A stretch of DNA of 64,000 bases from JBAYIE01 sp965279165 (GCA_965279165.1 OZ257140.1:3162001-3226000), one strand, 5' to 3'; shown: positions 1 through 8,726, counted from the first letter of the stretch. Made by a program: numbers and translations. Notes: a model not told the origin generated them from the letters alone.

Positions 1-74
1 TCGGCAATCAGCTATCAGCTATTTGTAATCCGCAATTTATTTAGCCAACAATTTTTATCCAAACCATCCCGCCA

Positions 75-134
75 CCCTGAACCCATAACTTTTAACTCAT
101 CATTCATAAATCATCATTCATAATTTATCATTCA
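75..134 (-). repeat. Short-word repeat array at the uvrA stop codon
   Basis: Read on the minus strand, the uvrA stop codon TGA sits inside the first unit of an array of imperfect ATGAATGATGA words that runs away from the gene towards position 75. The rest of positions 1-131 shows no gene; it is the downstream flank of uvrA plus short TCAGCTATCAGCTAT words at the window edge. Function unknown. Confidence 0.7.
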
Positions 135-2960
135 TAGCTTCTCCTTCAAGTATTTCGCCGTAAAACTCCTTTTGTTCTTAACCAAATCCTCCGGAGTTCC
201 GGCAAATACAAGTTCGCCACCGTTATTACCGGCTTCAGGACCGAGGTCAAGTACCCAATCAGCACATTTAATAATTTCCATGTTATGTTCAATTACGATG
301 ATACTATGTCCTTGGTTAATCAATGCTTGAAACGAATCGAGTAGCTTTTGGATATCGTGAAAATGTAAACCGGTTGTTGGTTCATCAAAAATAAATAATA
401 CGTGTTCTTGTGTTTTTCCTTTGCCTAAAAAGGATGCTAATTTAACCCGTTGTGCTTCTCCTCCTGATAAAGTATTAGAAGATTGTCCAAGTTGAACATA
501 GCCTAAACCTACATCCTGTAATGGTTGAAGTCGGGTATGAATTGCCCGTTCTGCTGAAAAGAATTCTAATGCTTCATCTACCGTCATGCGCAATACATCG
601 CTGATACTTTTATGAAGATAGGTGGCATCCAATATTTCCTCCTTAAACCGGGCTCCATTACATTCTTCACAAGTTAAATGAATGTCGGCCATAAATTGCA
701 TTTCAATGGTAACTTCTCCTTCTCCTGAGCAGGTTTCGCAACGACCTCCATCTACATTAAAAGAAAAATGTTGTGGCTTATAACCCCTCGATTTGGAAAC
801 CGGTAAAGCGGCATACAATTCTCTTATTGCATCGTATGCTTTGATATAAGTTACCGGATTAGAACGGGATGATTTACCAATTGGATTCTGGTCAACCATT
901 TCAATTTGTCTGATGGATTTGATATTACCTTCAAGCTTATCAAACGAGCCTGTTTTTTCTCCCGTGTAGGTTCCAAGGTGTTTTAATATTGCAGGATATA
1001 ATATCCCTTTGATCAAAGTAGTTTTACCGGAGCCCGAAACACCGGTCACAACGGTTAAGGTGTGCAATGGAATTGCTATATCAAGATTTTTTAAATTGTG
1101 GTGTCGTGCGCCTTTAATGGATATTAAATCAGTTGAAGTTCGTCGTTTATTTGGAACCGGAATGGTGATAGCGCCGCTCAAGTATTTTCCGGTTAAACTG
1201 TTTTTGTTTTTTAAAATAGCAGGCATTTTACCTTCGGCTATTAATTCTCCTCCATGTATTCCTGCAAGTGGACCGATATCCAGAATATGATCAGCCGTTT
1301 TCATTACGTCTTCATCATGTTCAACAACAACAACCGTATTACCTAAATCGCGTAAATTATGCAACACATGAATCAATCGTTCGGTATCCCTTGAATGCAA
1401 TCCGATACTAGGCTCATCTAAAATATACAGGGAACCAACCAAACTGCTTCCAAGGGAAGTAGCCAGATTTATTCGTTGCGATTCACCTCCTGAAAGGGAA
1501 TTCGACATGCGGTTCAATCCCAAATATCCCAATCCAACATTTTGTAAAAAATCCAACCTGCTTTTGATTTCAACCAACATGCGGGCAGCAATTTTTTGGT
1601 GTTGTTCGCTTAAAGTTAATTGATTAAAGTATGCTGCAGATTCGTCGATACTCATCAGCAATACCTCCGTTAAAAAACGGTATTTAGCAGGGTTTGATTT
1701 TGCTAATTTAGTATCCACTAATTTAACATAGTTGGCATCTTTGCGCAATCGTGTGCCTTTACAATCCGGACAAGTAGTTTTACCTCTGTAACGGGCTAAC
1801 ATAACCCGGTATTGGATTTTATAGGTTTGTTTTTCGAGGTCTTTAAAAAAACCATTTATTCCTTCCCAGGTCTTATCTCCCTGCCATAAAAAATCTTTTT
1901 GATCCGACGACAGTTCAAAATATGGTTTATGAATAGGGAATTTGTTTTTTACACTTTGTTTAATAAAGTAATTCTTCCATTCCTGCATTTTTTCGCCTTT
2001 CCAGGGTACAATGGCATCTTCATAGATGGAAAGTCCTTTGTCAGGCACCACCAAATCTTCATCTATTCCAATTACAGAACCAAATCCTTCACAAGTTTTA
2101 CATGCACCATAAGGGTTATTAAAACTAAAAAAATTAACGCCGGGTTCTTCGAAAGTAATTCCGTCGGCTTCAAATTTACTATTGAATACAGCTGCCTTAA
2201 AAGAGCCATCTTCATTCATAACATGTAATATACATTCTCCATGTCCTTCGTAAAATGCTGTTTGTAACGAATCTGCAATGCGGTTGGTATTGTCCTCATC
2301 ATCGGGAATTACACTAAACCTATCAATTAACAGAAATATTTTTTTGCTTTTAGGTAGAGTTTTTAATTCCAACAAAGCATCAATTTGAATCGGTTTTTCA
2401 TCGATGAGCAATCTCGAGAATCCGTTTTGCAAGTATACTTCCAGTGCTTTCTTTAAATCTTTTGCCGGAACAGAAATATTAACCAATAAAGAAATTTTTG
2501 TATCCGCTGGTTGGTTTAAGATATAATTCACCACACTTTCTACGGTATCTCTAACCACTTCCTTGCCTGAAACAGGTGAAAAGGTTACTCCGATTCGAGC
2601 AAACAACAACTTGAGATAATCATATATTTCGGTAGTGGTGGCAACCGTTGAACGCGGATTGCGGGTATTTACCTTTTGTTCGATGGCAATAGCAGGGGAG
2701 ATGCCGTGAATAAAATCTACTTCCGGTTTATTCATTTTGCCCAGAAATTGTCGCACATAGGCCGACAAACTTTCAACGTACCTCCTTTGTCCTTCTGCAA
2801 AAAGGGTATCGAATACCAAACTTGATTTGCCGGATCCACTAACACCGGTTACAACCGTTAATTGGTTTCGAGGTATGGTAATATCTAGGTTTTTGAGGTT
2901 ATGTACCCGTGCACCTTTTATAATAATATCTTTGGTTTTGGTTTCGCTCTTAAATTTCAT
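132..2960 (-). CDS. uvrA: Excinuclease ABC subunit UvrA
   Basis: ATPase that recognises DNA lesions in nucleotide excision repair and loads UvrB; cytoplasmic, works as a dimer. About 942 residues, normal for the family. Two ABC modules are complete: Walker A GVSGSGKSSL with signature LSGGESQRINLA in the first half, and GVSGSGKTTL with LSGGEAQRVKLA in the second. Cysteine pairs CPDCKGTR and CETCSGEGEV...CEECNGAR mark zinc modules. I chose the ATG at 2960 instead of an in-frame TTG at 2993: AAGGAG lies 11 nt upstream of the ATG, and the invariant KGARVHNLKNL follows soon after it. Transcribed alone; the next gene upstream is divergent. Confidence 0.97.
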   Translation of the reverse strand: MKFKSETKTKDIIIKGARVHNLKNLDITIPRNQLTVVTGVSGSGKSSLVFDTLFAEGQRRYVESLSAYVRQFLGKMNKPEVDFIHGISPAIAIEQKVNTRNPRSTVATTTEIYDYLKLLFARIGVTFSPVSGKEVVRDTVESVVNYILNQPADTKISLLVNISVPAKDLKKALEVYLQNGFSRLLIDEKPIQIDALLELKTLPKSKKIFLLIDRFSVIPDDEDNTNRIADSLQTAFYEGHGECILHVMNEDGSFKAAVFNSKFEADGITFEEPGVNFFSFNNPYGACKTCEGFGSVIGIDEDLVVPDKGLSIYEDAIVPWKGEKMQEWKNYFIKQSVKNKFPIHKPYFELSSDQKDFLWQGDKTWEGINGFFKDLEKQTYKIQYRVMLARYRGKTTCPDCKGTRLRKDANYVKLVDTKLAKSNPAKYRFLTEVLLMSIDESAAYFNQLTLSEQHQKIAARMLVEIKSRLDFLQNVGLGYLGLNRMSNSLSGGESQRINLATSLGSSLVGSLYILDEPSIGLHSRDTERLIHVLHNLRDLGNTVVVVEHDEDVMKTADHILDIGPLAGIHGGELIAEGKMPAILKNKNSLTGKYLSGAITIPVPNKRRTSTDLISIKGARHHNLKNLDIAIPLHTLTVVTGVSGSGKTTLIKGILYPAILKHLGTYTGEKTGSFDKLEGNIKSIRQIEMVDQNPIGKSSRSNPVTYIKAYDAIRELYAALPVSKSRGYKPQHFSFNVDGGRCETCSGEGEVTIEMQFMADIHLTCEECNGARFKEEILDATYLHKSISDVLRMTVDEALEFFSAERAIHTRLQPLQDVGLGYVQLGQSSNTLSGGEAQRVKLASFLGKGKTQEHVLFIFDEPTTGLHFHDIQKLLDSFQALINQGHSIIVIEHNMEIIKCADWVLDLGPEAGNNGGELVFAGTPEDLVKNKRSFTAKYLKEKL

Positions 2961-3050
2961 GTAATTAAATACTCCTTCAAGTTTACAATTCAATTGGGGT
3001 TTTGTTTGTGTTTTTTATAAAGAATTATTTTTTGTGGAAGAGGGAATACA

Positions 3051-3112
3051 GTTGACAGTTCACAGTTGACCGTTGACAGTTCACGGTTGACAGATCACTA
3101 AGCACTAATCAC
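3051..3112. repeat. Imperfect GTTGACAGTTCAC-type array between uvrA and the sigma gene
   Basis: Alternating words GTTGACAGTTCACAG / GTTGACCG and then ACTAATCACTTTCCCC. The same word families recur at 5750-5845 and 7873-7920. It lies upstream of both divergent genes, before the sigma-factor promoter. No coding potential seen. Confidence 0.65.
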
Positions 3113-3157
3113 TTTCCCCTGTCCCCTTCTTTATAAGAAAAAATTAACAATTAAGTA

Positions 3158-3188
3158 TTTGGTTTTACAAATCCCTTGTTTATATTTG
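3158..3188 (+). promoter_or_regulatory. Bacteroidota-type promoter for the ECF sigma gene
   Basis: TTTG at 3158-3161 and TATATTTG at 3181-3188 with a 19-nt spacer match the phylum consensus TTTG-N17-23-TAnnTTTG. The start codon lies about 90 nt further downstream, giving a fairly long leader. Confidence 0.7.
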
Positions 3189-3280
3189 AATTACAAATAC
3201 CAAACAAAGAGGAACAAAACCTATCGACATAACTCTACACTAATTTTTTATCTATCGTTCACCTTTAATCATAATTTATT

Positions 3281-3859
3281 ATGAACGCACAGACAATTAG
3301 TGATCAAGAGTTGATCCATTTGTATCTTAACGGAAATGAAGCAAGCTTGGAAACGCTGGTAAAGCGCCACAAGAAGGCAATTTTTACAGTCATTTATATG
3401 CTGGTACGCGACCGTGCCTTGGCTGATGACATTTTTCAGGAAACCTTTATTAAAATTATCCAAACAATTAGAAAGGGTAGTTATAATGAAGAAGGTAAAT
3501 TTTTGCCTTGGGCTGCTCGGGTTGCCCGTAACCTTACCATTGATTATATCCGCAAAATGAAGCGTGATGTAACCATTACCGACAGCCAAGGGAATGATAT
3601 CTTTAGTTATCTGCGTATTGCAGAAGAATCTAAAGAAGATGTCATTATTCGCGAACAGTCGGAACGCAAGGTAAAGGAGTTGGTTAAACAATTACCGGAA
3701 GAGCAACGCGAGGTGCTAATTATGCGCCATTGGGGCAATATGAGCTTTCAACAAATTGCCGATGCAACCGGGGTTAGTATTAATACTGCCTTGGGTCGTA
3801 TGCGTTATGCCTTGAACAATATTCGCAAGATGATGGAAAAACAAAAAGTGGATTTGTAA
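3281..3859 (+). CDS. RNA polymerase sigma-70 factor, ECF type
   Basis: Redirects RNA polymerase to a specific promoter set. 192 residues, usual for ECF sigmas. Region 2 spans about residues 24-95, with the core-binding and -10 elements DDIFQETFIKII (49-60) and the stretch RNLTIDYIRKMKR. Region 4 is about 130-180, LPEEQREVLIMRHW followed by the helix-turn-helix SFQQIADATGVS. The ATG start is preceded by an AT-rich leader with no clear SD. A strong promoter lies at 3158-3188. No classical transmembrane anti-sigma gene follows; the next gene encodes a 77-residue soluble protein. The regulon cannot be read from the sequence. Confidence 0.92.
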   Translation: MNAQTISDQELIHLYLNGNEASLETLVKRHKKAIFTVIYMLVRDRALADDIFQETFIKIIQTIRKGSYNEEGKFLPWAARVARNLTIDYIRKMKRDVTITDSQGNDIFSYLRIAEESKEDVIIREQSERKVKELVKQLPEEQREVLIMRHWGNMSFQQIADATGVSINTALGRMRYALNNIRKMMEKQKVDL

Positions 3860-3951
3860 TTCCTTGTTTTTCAGTATGCGGATATTTTTTCGATTGGACT
3901 TACAATAAGTCCGAAAGCATTTGCGTTTATTATGTAAATCAATTAACGCTT

Positions 3952-4185
3952 ATGCTTAAAATCTACAATTCGAACGATTTATTACGTTATTTTTATGGAG
4001 AAACCTCATCGGTTGAGAATGCCGATATTGCCGGTTTAATAGCCATGGATGCAACTTTTGCCGAGGAATGGGAACAATTAAAACAGGATATCAAAAGCCT
4101 GGATGCTTGTGATTTTGAACCAGATCCAACTTCAGTAAAGATTATTATGGAATATGCACAACAGTTGCATGAACCGGCGCATTAG
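3952..4185 (+). CDS. Small conserved-looking protein after the sigma gene
   Basis: 77 residues, acidic, no signal peptide or membrane segment. It starts LKIYNSNDLLRYFYGET and has a predicted helical middle (FAEEWEQLKQDIKSLD). It sits 92 bp after the sigma gene on the same strand; the gap holds a small hairpin GGACTTA-CAA-TAAGTCC (3896-3912). The layout of an ECF sigma followed by a short soluble partner suggests a regulator or anti-sigma-like role, but no anti-sigma motif is visible. I do not recognise the family. The stop codon is embedded in the following repeat array. Confidence 0.65.
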   Translation: MLKIYNSNDLLRYFYGETSSVENADIAGLIAMDATFAEEWEQLKQDIKSLDACDFEPDPTSVKIIMEYAQQLHEPAH

Positions 4186-4305
4186 GAAGAAGACATTGGT
4201 CATTAGTCAAAAGTCAATAGGCATTAGGCAGAAGGCATTAGGCAATTGTCATTGGGCAATAGGCAAAAGGCAGGAGGCATTGGGCAGGTGGCTGAACGCT
4301 GACTG
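4176..4305 (+). repeat. GGCATTAGGCA / GTCATTGGTCA repeat array
   Basis: Begins with GCATTAGG, which includes the TAG stop of the preceding gene, and continues as imperfect 10-12 bp words (CATTGGTCATTAGTC, AGGCATTAGGCAG, AGGCAGGAGG). No ORF of interest inside. Related words recur at 7163-7250, 16130-16160, 40763-40872 and 49657-49722. Confidence 0.7.
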
Positions 4306-4380
4306 CTGAACGCAAGAAGCATTTTTTAATCCATTGACATATACGTATTATCTTATCTTTTCTTGCTTATTTTTGAATCC

Positions 4381-5571
4381 ATGAATCTGAAAGAAAAGAT
4401 TAAGTCGAAGGCAGCACAAGTCCTTCCTGAAATTATTAGGATGCGACGCCATATACACGCAAATCCTGAATTATCCTTTCAGGAATTTAAAACCCACGCA
4501 TACATACTCGAACAACTAAAAACAATCGGTATTTTGGATGTTGAAACCAAAGCCGAAACCGGTATTGTGGCCTTGATTAAAGGTAAAAACCCGGATAGCA
4601 AAGTAATTGCCTTGCGCGCAGATATTGATGCACTTCCAATTTTGGAGCAAAACGATAAAGAGTATAAGTCTACTAATAATGGTGTGATGCATGCTTGCGG
4701 ACACGATGTGCATACCAGTAGTTTGCTTGGTGCGGCAATGATTTTGCATGCAATAAAAGAGGAGTTTGAAGGTACGATTAAATTGATTTTTCAACCGGGT
4801 GAAGAAAAATTGCCCGGTGGCGCAAGTTTAATGATTGCTGCAGGAGCATTGAAAAATCCGGATGCAACTGCAATTTTAGGACAGCATGTTATGCCACTTA
4901 TGCCTGTAGGTAAGGTAGGATTTAGAAATGGTTTATACATGGCAAGTACCGATGAATTGTACGTGAAGGTGAAAGGAAAGGGCGGACATGGTGCCATGCC
5001 TCACTTAAATATTGATCCGGTTTTGATTGCTGCCAATATTCTAACTTCTTTACAACAACTGGTTAGCAGGAATGCAAGTCCGATTATCCCAAGTGTTTTA
5101 TCGTTTGGAAAAGTAATTGCCAACGGAGCAACCAATGTTATTCCGGATGAAGTATACATGGAAGGAACCTTTCGTACCCTGGATGAAAACTGGCGTTCGG
5201 AAGCACATGTAAAAATGGTGCAAATGGCCGAAGGAATTGCCAAAAGCATGGGCGGTACTTGTGAATTTGAAGTAAGAAAAGGGTATCCTTTTTTAAAAAA
5301 TGATGAGGCACTTACAAGTCGCGCTAGAAATGCAGCAGCTGAATATCTTGGATCAGAAAATATTATTGATTTAGATATCTGGATGGCAGCAGAAGATTTT
5401 GCCTATTATTCACAAATTATGCCGGCATGTTTTTATCGTTTAGGTACCCGTAACGAAGCAAAAGGGATTATCTCTTCTGTACATACTCCAACTTTCGACA
5501 TTGATGAAGATGCGTTGGTTATTGGGGCAGGGTTGATGGCTTGGCTGGCGGTAGAAGAAATGAGTAAGTGA
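4381..5571 (+). CDS. M20 family amidohydrolase / carboxypeptidase
   Basis: Zinc-dependent hydrolase of the M20D group (N-acyl-amino-acid amidohydrolase, hippurate hydrolase or IAA-amino-acid hydrolase type), which removes acyl groups from amino acids. About 396 residues, usual length. Metal-site motifs visible: HACGHDVHT, PGEE, and the late AAEDFAYY with HTPTFDIDEDAL near the C-terminus; a dimerisation domain with KGKGGHGAMPH lies in the middle. I prefer the ATG at 4381 to a TTG at 4363, since M20D proteins normally begin just before the LxxKI and MRRHIHANPELSFQE region. TTGACA at 4334 may be a -35-like element but is weak evidence. The exact substrate cannot be told. Confidence 0.9.
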   Translation: MNLKEKIKSKAAQVLPEIIRMRRHIHANPELSFQEFKTHAYILEQLKTIGILDVETKAETGIVALIKGKNPDSKVIALRADIDALPILEQNDKEYKSTNNGVMHACGHDVHTSSLLGAAMILHAIKEEFEGTIKLIFQPGEEKLPGGASLMIAAGALKNPDATAILGQHVMPLMPVGKVGFRNGLYMASTDELYVKVKGKGGHGAMPHLNIDPVLIAANILTSLQQLVSRNASPIIPSVLSFGKVIANGATNVIPDEVYMEGTFRTLDENWRSEAHVKMVQMAEGIAKSMGGTCEFEVRKGYPFLKNDEALTSRARNAAAEYLGSENIIDLDIWMAAEDFAYYSQIMPACFYRLGTRNEAKGIISSVHTPTFDIDEDALVIGAGLMAWLAVEEMSK

Positions 5572-5845
5572 GTAAATGGGTAAGTGAGTAAATATGTTCG
5601 CGTCGCGGGAAATGTCGTTAGGGATTTTTACCACAGAGACACAGAGACACAGATTTCGAATTATCAAATGACCACTGACTACTGACCATTCTTTTTAGCC
5701 ACAAATGACACAGATTTAAAAACCCCAGAGGGGTGACATTATTGTTCTGATGCCAGTTCACAGTTCACGGTTGACAGTTCACTGATCACGGTTGACAGTT
5801 CACAGATCACAGTTTGCCAGTTCACAGTTCACGGTTCACAGTTGA
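5560..5845 (+). repeat. Composite repeat region between M20 gene and IS element
   Basis: Starts in the 3' end of the M20 gene: the stop TGA is part of AGTAAGTGAGTAAATG words. It is followed by CCACAGAGACACAGAGACACAG (5631-5651), the hairpin repeat ACCCC-AGA-GGGGTGACATTA (about 5723-5741, inverse of copies near 16021 and 16071), and a GTTCACAGTTCACGGTT array up to the IS end. No gene seen. Confidence 0.7.
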
Positions 5846-5874
5846 ATGAACATCCCTGAATAAGGTTGACCGGT

Positions 5875-6711
5875 TTAAACTAAGACTTCATCATCAAAAA
5901 TAGTAATATTAGGGATAGAATTGAATTGATTATTTAACCATTTGTTTTCAAAGTCTACTGGACTAAGTTTTCCAAGATTATTATGTGGTCGAATATTGTT
6001 GTAATGAGTTACTGCATTCTTTACGCACTTCTTAATCTGACATAGGTTTTTCGGTTTCCAATAATCTAAATATTCTTCTTTGATAGTTCTGTTAATTCGT
6101 TCAGCATATGCGTTATCTTGTGCTTTAAGTGCCATACTTAATTGACAATTATTATCCTTCAATACATTCACATAGTCTCCATATTCATATTGACTTCCTC
6201 TATCTGAATGATGAATAATCGGAGCTTTATTGTGCACCAATGCTCCCTTTAAAGCCTTCATATTTGCAGTTGCCCGCATATTATCAGAGACTTGATAACC
6301 TACGATTTTCTTAGTATAAACATCTATGATGAATACCGCATAGCAGAAGTGATCTCCAGCATCAATGTATGTTATGTCGGATTGCCAAATCATGGAAGGG
6401 GCATTAATCCTCATCCCTTTGATTAGGTTTGGATAGTGTTTATTGCCTGAATAAGTTGTCCTTCTAAAATTCCGCTTCTTCTTGATTCTAAAACCTAAAT
6501 CCATCAGAAGTTCTATAAATCGATCCCTTCCAATAAATTCTGGCTTTAGTGTGTAATACATCTTTTCAACCCCACAACCAGGGTGTTCTTGCCTTAACTC
6601 CTCAGCTTCCATTACAAGCGCTTTTGTAGCCTTATTAAAAGCTAATTGTCGCATGGCATATTGATTAACAGCTTGTTTGCTTATTCCAACTTCTTTGTAA
6701 AGCTGATTCAT
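5875..6711 (-). CDS. IS3 family transposase OrfB (integrase core)
   Basis: Catalytic half of the IS3 transposase, rve fold. 278 residues. The DDE residues are visible in order: D in WQSDITYID, D in HHSDRGSQY, and E in YAERINRTIKEEY. The N-terminal part contains the HTH_21-like stretch. It is normally made as a fusion with OrfA by -1 frameshifting: here the OrfB frame is -1 relative to OrfA and can be entered upstream of its ATG at the GAAAAAG run (6723-6729), giving KKVTYSMNQLY. This run is one A short of the classical A6G heptamer, so efficiency may differ. Confidence 0.93.
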   Translation of the reverse strand: MNQLYKEVGISKQAVNQYAMRQLAFNKATKALVMEAEELRQEHPGCGVEKMYYTLKPEFIGRDRFIELLMDLGFRIKKKRNFRRTTYSGNKHYPNLIKGMRINAPSMIWQSDITYIDAGDHFCYAVFIIDVYTKKIVGYQVSDNMRATANMKALKGALVHNKAPIIHHSDRGSQYEYGDYVNVLKDNNCQLSMALKAQDNAYAERINRTIKEEYLDYWKPKNLCQIKKCVKNAVTHYNNIRPHNNLGKLSPVDFENKWLNNQFNSIPNITIFDDEVLV

Positions 6712-6719
6712 CGAATAAG

Positions 6720-7118
6720 TTACTTTTTCTTGGTTCTGCCGGAACCAGTTGATTGTGGGGTGTTGAAGTTTTTTTTGATATCTATTTTTAGATCATCTTT
6801 AGCAATCTCAATCATCTTTTCCAAAAAATCTATCTTGATTTGCTTCTGACCAACCATTTGTTCGAGCTCCTTTATCCTTTGCTCAAGTTGCTTTAGCTTA
6901 TCCATACTACTTGTTTTAAATTCTATGACTCGATACCCCCTTTCATTAAAAGTAGAGTATTTATAAATCCAATTGTAAATGCTCGCATCTGAGACCCCAT
7001 AAAGTCGCTCGAGTTGATGAACACTGAATTTGCCTCCTTCAAACAAGGATACTAATTCCTTTTTAAATTCCTCTGAATAATGTCGTTGCTTCTGAATTTG
7101 TTTTAAATTTGCTTTCAT
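6720..7118 (-). CDS. IS3 family transposase OrfA (helix-turn-helix)
   Basis: DNA-binding half of the IS3 transposase, 132 residues. Helix-turn-helix in residues about 13-60 (YSEEFKKELVSLFEGG ... VSDASIYNWIYKY), then a leucine-zipper-like coiled coil, MDKLKQLEQRIKELEQM, used for multimerisation. It ends with TKKK just before the lysine-rich frameshift region leading into OrfB. Ends inside the 25-bp right inverted repeat region of the element. Confidence 0.92.
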   Translation of the reverse strand: MKANLKQIQKQRHYSEEFKKELVSLFEGGKFSVHQLERLYGVSDASIYNWIYKYSTFNERGYRVIEFKTSSMDKLKQLEQRIKELEQMVGQKQIKIDFLEKMIEIAKDDLKIDIKKNFNTPQSTGSGRTKKK

Positions 7119-7162
7119 ATAAATTGACTTTTATGGTCAACCTATACCAGGGACATACAGAA

Positions 7163-7250
7163 AGTTCAATGACCAATGACCAATGTCCAATGACCAATGA
7201 CTAATAACCAATGTCCAATGACTAATAACCAATGTCCAAAAACCTGATGC
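7163..7250. repeat. CCAATGACCAATGTCCAATGACTAATAAC array
   Basis: Imperfect 9-10 bp words (AATGACC, AATGTCC, ACTAATAACC) between the IS right end and the DUF3332 gene. On the opposite strand these are GGTCATTGGTCATT words, the same family as at 4176-4305 and 40763-40872. No coding content. Confidence 0.65.
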
Positions 7251-7326
7251 TTATCAAAATTAAATTGGCAAATAAAAGTTGACAATTGAAATTTTATATT
7301 TACTTTTCAGGTATAAATTTACAAAT

Positions 7327-7875
7327 ATGAAAAAAGTAGGACTAATCGGAATGGCTGCATTAATGCTGGGCATTAGCACAATCAACACAAGCTGTATGGG
7401 ATCTTGGGGTATGACTAAAGTAGTTTACGAATGGAATGAGAAAGCTACCGGTAACCGGTTTATCGATAACCTTATTTTTTGGGTTATAGCAGGTATACAG
7501 GTTTATAGCATTACTTTAATGATAGATATGTTCATATTAAATCTAATAGAATTCTGGACCGGATCAAACCCAATTGCCATGAATGAAGGCGACAGAGAAC
7601 AACAAATTGTTAAAGGTAAAGATGGCAACGAGTATCAAATTACCGCTACAAAAAACCGTTTTGAAATCGTAACCTTAACCGGAGACAAAAAAGGAGAAAT
7701 GAATGCTTTGGTTTATACCCCGGCAAATAAAACATGGAATAAAGAAGTTAAGAACGAAGAATTAGTTCCTGTATTTGCGATGCATGAAGATTTGAATAAG
7801 GTAGAACTATTTGCAACGGATGGTTCCGTAAGAATGGTTGATATGGGTTCTTTGTATGTTAATAGTACCAACTAA
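7327..7875 (+). CDS. DUF3332-like lipoprotein
   Basis: About 182 residues from the ATG at 7327. An upstream TTG-type start at 7279 would place a hydrophobic leader out of position, so I prefer 7327, which gives MKKVGLIGMAALMLGIS with a lipobox-like INTSC. The motif GSWGMTKVVYEWNEKATGNRFIDNL is typical of DUF3332 proteins, followed by a transmembrane stretch (FWVIAGIQVYSITLMIDMF) and a charged C-terminal domain. Envelope-located; function unknown. The stop TAA lies in the ACTAATCACT repeat words that follow. Confidence 0.75.
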   Translation: MKKVGLIGMAALMLGISTINTSCMGSWGMTKVVYEWNEKATGNRFIDNLIFWVIAGIQVYSITLMIDMFILNLIEFWTGSNPIAMNEGDREQQIVKGKDGNEYQITATKNRFEIVTLTGDKKGEMNALVYTPANKTWNKEVKNEELVPVFAMHEDLNKVELFATDGSVRMVDMGSLYVNSTN

Positions 7876-7922
7876 TCACTTACCACTAATCACTAACCCC
7901 TAATCACTATTCCCTTACCCCT
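7873..7922 (+). repeat. ACTAATCACT array overlapping the DUF3332 stop codon
   Basis: Words ACTAATCACTTACC / ACTAATCACTAACCCC / TAATCACT start at the AACTAATC that includes the stop codon of the preceding gene and run up to the terminator hairpin. Confidence 0.65.
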
Positions 7923-7927
7923 ATGAA

Positions 7928-7958
7928 AAGCCGTTGCATTTGCAGCGGCTTTTTTTTA
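7928..7958 (+). terminator. Rho-independent terminator
   Basis: Stem AAGCCGTTGC / GCAGCGGCTT (one G-T pair) with loop ATTT, followed by a run of eight T. It separates the DUF3332 gene from the phosphatase gene that begins only a few bases after it. Confidence 0.85.
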
Positions 7959-7962
7959 GAAT

Positions 7963-8445
7963 ATGATAAAAGTACTATTCGTTTGTTTAGGTAATATATG
8001 TCGTTCTCCAATGGCTGAGGCATTATTTAATTATCATGTCTCGGTTCTTGGTTTGATAGATAAGTTATCCGCCGATTCGGCCGGCACAGCTTCTTATCAT
8101 ATCGGTAATAATCCCGATAAACGAACAGTGCTTACTTGTGTCCAACGACATATTCCGATTCAACATAAGGCAAGGGCTATTTGTATGGACGACTTTTATA
8201 ATTTCGATTATATTGTTTGTATGGACGAACAAAATCTTGAAAATGTAAATAAACTTTGTCCGGCAAACGCAAGCACACAAATCATAAAGTTTGGTATTTT
8301 TTCTGAACCTGCCATACCTATAGAAATTCCGGATCCATATTATGGCGGACAAGAAGGATTTGAAGAAGTATTTGAATTATTGTATCCGGAAACGGAAAAG
8401 TTAATACAGTATATTATACAAACAGAATTATTCAAAACAAGATGA
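7963..8445 (+). CDS. Low-molecular-weight protein-tyrosine phosphatase
   Basis: Cytoplasmic phosphotyrosine phosphatase. 160 residues. The catalytic P-loop CLGNICRS (Cys8, Arg14) follows the first strand, and the general-acid loop IPDPYYGG is near the C-terminus, as in the family. Such enzymes often act on tyrosine kinases of polysaccharide export, and two glycosyltransferases lie downstream on the other strand, but no Wzc-like kinase is in view. The start is immediately after the terminator, so its promoter must overlap the terminator or the preceding repeat array. Its last four bases overlap the start of the acylphosphatase gene. Confidence 0.93.
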   Translation: MIKVLFVCLGNICRSPMAEALFNYHVSVLGLIDKLSADSAGTASYHIGNNPDKRTVLTCVQRHIPIQHKARAICMDDFYNFDYIVCMDEQNLENVNKLCPANASTQIIKFGIFSEPAIPIEIPDPYYGGQEGFEEVFELLYPETEKLIQYIIQTELFKTR

Positions 8446-8726
8446 GGTGTCTTGAAATTGAAATAGAAGGGAGAGTTCAGGGTGTAAATTTCAGAGCCGC
8501 TACTTGCCAGAAAGCATTGTCGCTTGGATTGTATGGTGAAGTTTGGAATACATTAATAGGAACTGTAATTGTAAGGGTAGAAGGGAAGGAGCAAGAAGTT
8601 GATTTGTTGTTATTTTGGTTGCAAAAAGGTCCCATCATGGCAAAAGTTGAGAAGGTTAAAAGTAAAGCAATCGGGTTTGTAGGGTATAAAAGTTTTGAGA
8701 TTAGTTATCCAAAAGGCAGGGACTAG
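8442..8726 (+). CDS. Acylphosphatase
   Basis: Hydrolyses acyl-phosphate anhydrides. 94 residues, family length. The active-site loop GRVQGVNFR (catalytic Arg) and the downstream asparagine in GEVWNTLIGTV are present, as is the C-terminal YKSFEIS strand. The usual GVGFR has become GVNFR, a tolerated position. It overlaps the LMW phosphatase gene by 4 nt (ATGA), so the two are translationally coupled. Confidence 0.9.
   Translation: MRCLEIEIEGRVQGVNFRAATCQKALSLGLYGEVWNTLIGTVIVRVEGKEQEVDLLLFWLQKGPIMAKVEKVKSKAIGFVGYKSFEISYPKGRD

Larger units (their letters stand above)
5847..7159 (-). mobile_element. IS3-family insertion sequence, complete, about 1.31 kb
   Basis: Two overlapping-type reading frames orfA and orfB bounded by 25-bp imperfect terminal inverted repeats. 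Left end 5847-5871 starts TGAACATCCCTG and ends AAGGTTGACC; the right end (7135-7159, reverse) starts TGTATGTCCCTG and ends ATAGGTTGACC. Both begin with TG as usual for IS3. A 3-bp direct repeat GAA (5844-5846 and 7160-7162) fits target duplication. It sits inside intergenic short-word repeats and does not disrupt a recognisable gene. Both ORFs look intact, so it may be active. Confidence 0.85.
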
